Below, one piece after another: positions 12,790 through 13,892 of a stretch of DNA of 13,892 nucleotides. This stretch comes from Vulcanimicrobiota bacterium. GTDB taxonomy: Bacteria; Vulcanimicrobiota; Vulcanimicrobiia; Vulcanimicrobiales; Vulcanimicrobiaceae. The DNA lies in assembly GCA_019233415.1 (NCBI GenBank), contig JAFAMK010000034.1, positions 1-13,892 on the forward strand, in the 5' to 3' direction. The notes under the pieces were generated by a model. It did no database searches, was not told the origin of the DNA, and saw only the letters and a list, made by a program, of their open reading frames with translations. Positions within the stretch are counted from its first letter, which is position 1, and every line of letters begins with the position of its first letter. The translations under genes were made by a program, and so were the position numbers.

Positions 12790-13892
12790 ATGATCGTCGC
12801 GGAGGACTCGGCCCGGACGAGACTCGTCACCTTCGACACCTCGCCGGAGCGGTACCGGCACTGGCGGCTGACGGTGGAGGGACGGGTTGCGACGCTCGCG
12901 CTCGACGTCGACGAGGACGGTGGAATTCGGCCCGGTTATAAGCTGAAGCTGAACTCGTACGACCTCGGGGTCGACATCGAGCTGCGCGACGCGCTCGACC
13001 GCATTCGGTTCGAGCACCCGCAGGTCGGGTGCGTCGTCGTGACGAGCGCGAAGGACCGCTCGTTCTGCGCCGGAGCGAACATCTACATGCTCGGCACCTC
13101 GTCGCACCAGTGGAAAGTGAATTTCTGCAAGTTTACCAACGAGACGCGCAACGGGATGGAAGACTCGAGCCGCCACGACGGGCTGCGCTTCGTTGCGGCG
13201 GTGAACGGCGCGTGTGCGGGCGGCGGGTACGAGATCGCGCTCGCCTGCGACGAGATTGTGATGATCGACGACCGCTCGACGGCGGTCAGCCTGCCTGAGG
13301 TTCCGCTGCTCGGCGTGTTGCCGGGGACCGGCGGGTTGACACGGCTCGTCGATAAGCGCAAGGTACGGCGCGACCTTGCCGACGTGTTCTGCACGAACGC
13401 GGACGGCGTGCGCGCCGACCGCGCGAAGGCGTGGAAGCTCGTGGACGCGACCGCGCCGCCCTCGGAGTTCGCAGCGCTCGTGCGCGCGCGCGCCGAAGCG
13501 CTCGCGGCCGCATCGTCGCGCGGCGGCGGCGACGCGGGGATCGCGCTGCGACCGCTGCAGCGCACGATCGACGAGGGTGGCTATCACTACGTGCATGTCG
13601 ACGTGCAGCTCGACCGCACCGCACGCAGCGCGACTGTCACGGTGCGCGCGCCGCAGGAGCCGCAGCCCGGCGATGCGTCCGGGATCGTCACGGCCGGCGA
13701 TGCGTGGTGGCCGCTCGCCGTTGCGCGCGAATTGGACGATGCGCTCCTGATGCTCCGCACGAACGAGCCGCAGTTGGGCTTGGTTCTGCTGCGCACCGAG
13801 GGCGATCCCGACGCGGTCCTTGCGGCCGATCGCACGCTGCTCGCGCTGCGGGAGCACTGGCTGGTGCGCGAGACGATCGGCTTCCTGCGCCG
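12790..13892 (+). CDS. boxC: Benzoyl-CoA-dihydrodiol lyase BoxC, partial (cut by the right edge)
   Basis: The first 367 residues of a protein whose family is about 550 long. BoxC opens the ring of 2,3-epoxybenzoyl-CoA, made by BoxA/BoxB, to 3,4-dehydroadipyl-CoA semialdehyde and formate in the cytoplasm. It is a member of the crotonase superfamily. Diagnostic stretches are GYKLKLNSYDLGVDIELRDA, SFCAGANIYMLG (91-102, oxyanion region), WKVNFCKFTNETRNGMEDSS (108-127), VNGACAGGGYEIALACDEI (138-156) and SLPEVPLLGVLPGTGGLTR (167-185). These are closer to BoxC than to ordinary enoyl-CoA hydratases. ATG 12790 fits both the family N-terminus and the promoter, whose -10 box ends 6 bases upstream; no ribosome site is present. 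boxB, boxA and others probably follow to the right. Confidence 0.96.
   Translation, partial: MIVAEDSARTRLVTFDTSPERYRHWRLTVEGRVATLALDVDEDGGIRPGYKLKLNSYDLGVDIELRDALDRIRFEHPQVGCVVVTSAKDRSFCAGANIYMLGTSSHQWKVNFCKFTNETRNGMEDSSRHDGLRFVAAVNGACAGGGYEIALACDEIVMIDDRSTAVSLPEVPLLGVLPGTGGLTRLVDKRKVRRDLADVFCTNADGVRADRAKAWKLVDATAPPSEFAALVRARAEALAAASSRGGGDAGIALRPLQRTIDEGGYHYVHVDVQLDRTARSATVTVRAPQEPQPGDASGIVTAGDAWWPLAVARELDDALLMLRTNEPQLGLVLLRTEGDPDAVLAADRTLLALREHWLVRETIGFLR

Noticed and set aside
12661..13857. Leftward open frame of 398 codons
   Set aside because: Antisense to boxC, which matches its family strongly.

Overview
The window is GC-rich bacterial DNA with dense coding on both strands. It holds eleven complete genes and two that run off the edges. 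No tRNA, rRNA, insertion sequence or CRISPR array was seen. The phylum is not certain. The GC content, a large FecR/DUF6600 envelope protein, several genes whose -10 box sits only 6-7 nt before the ATG (leaderless mRNAs), and an aerobic benzoyl-CoA ('box') locus would fit a Candidatus Eremiobacterota (WPS-2)-like lineage. A proteobacterium is not excluded, since box genes are best known from Betaproteobacteria. This placement is inference.

Left edge (1-561): the N-terminal part of a PAAR-type spike protein, of the kind found in extracellular contractile injection systems (eCIS), reads leftwards out of the window. A small unknown gene (322-561) diverges from it behind an extended -10 promoter. 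The rest of any eCIS cluster would lie to the left.

562-3792: an envelope group. A 703-aa FecR/DUF6600 protein with a Tyr/Pro/Gly-rich tail and a small exported OB-fold-like protein form a leftward pair. A 189-aa exported helical protein diverges from them. All three have signal peptides, and two share a short Trp-x-Arg-Phe motif.

3800-7584: class I polyhydroxyalkanoate synthase (phaC, leftward) faces away from an alpha/beta hydrolase (rightward). A nested inverted repeat lies between them and could be an operator. A propeller-like lipoprotein follows.

7591-13892: the most informative region. A benzoate-CoA ligase (bclA-like) and an alpha/beta hydrolase overlap by ATGA and read leftwards, followed by a two-HKD phospholipase D-like gene. 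Diverging from the ligase are boxR (XRE domain fused to a shikimate-kinase fold) and boxC (benzoyl-CoA-dihydrodiol lyase, cut by the right edge). Both control regions carry the motif TATARTGCAT or a one-base variant, so the -10 box and a TGCA operator-like element overlap. The boxC promoter adds TGCA-N6-TGCA, a TTGCAC -35 box at 17-bp spacing, and a predicted start of transcription at the ATG. The ligase lacks a standard start codon where homology says the protein should begin.

As a working model, benzoate is activated by the ligase, processed by BoxA/B (presumably to the right) and BoxC to acetyl-CoA and succinyl-CoA, and controlled by BoxR. The nearby PHA synthase is a possible sink for the acetyl-CoA.
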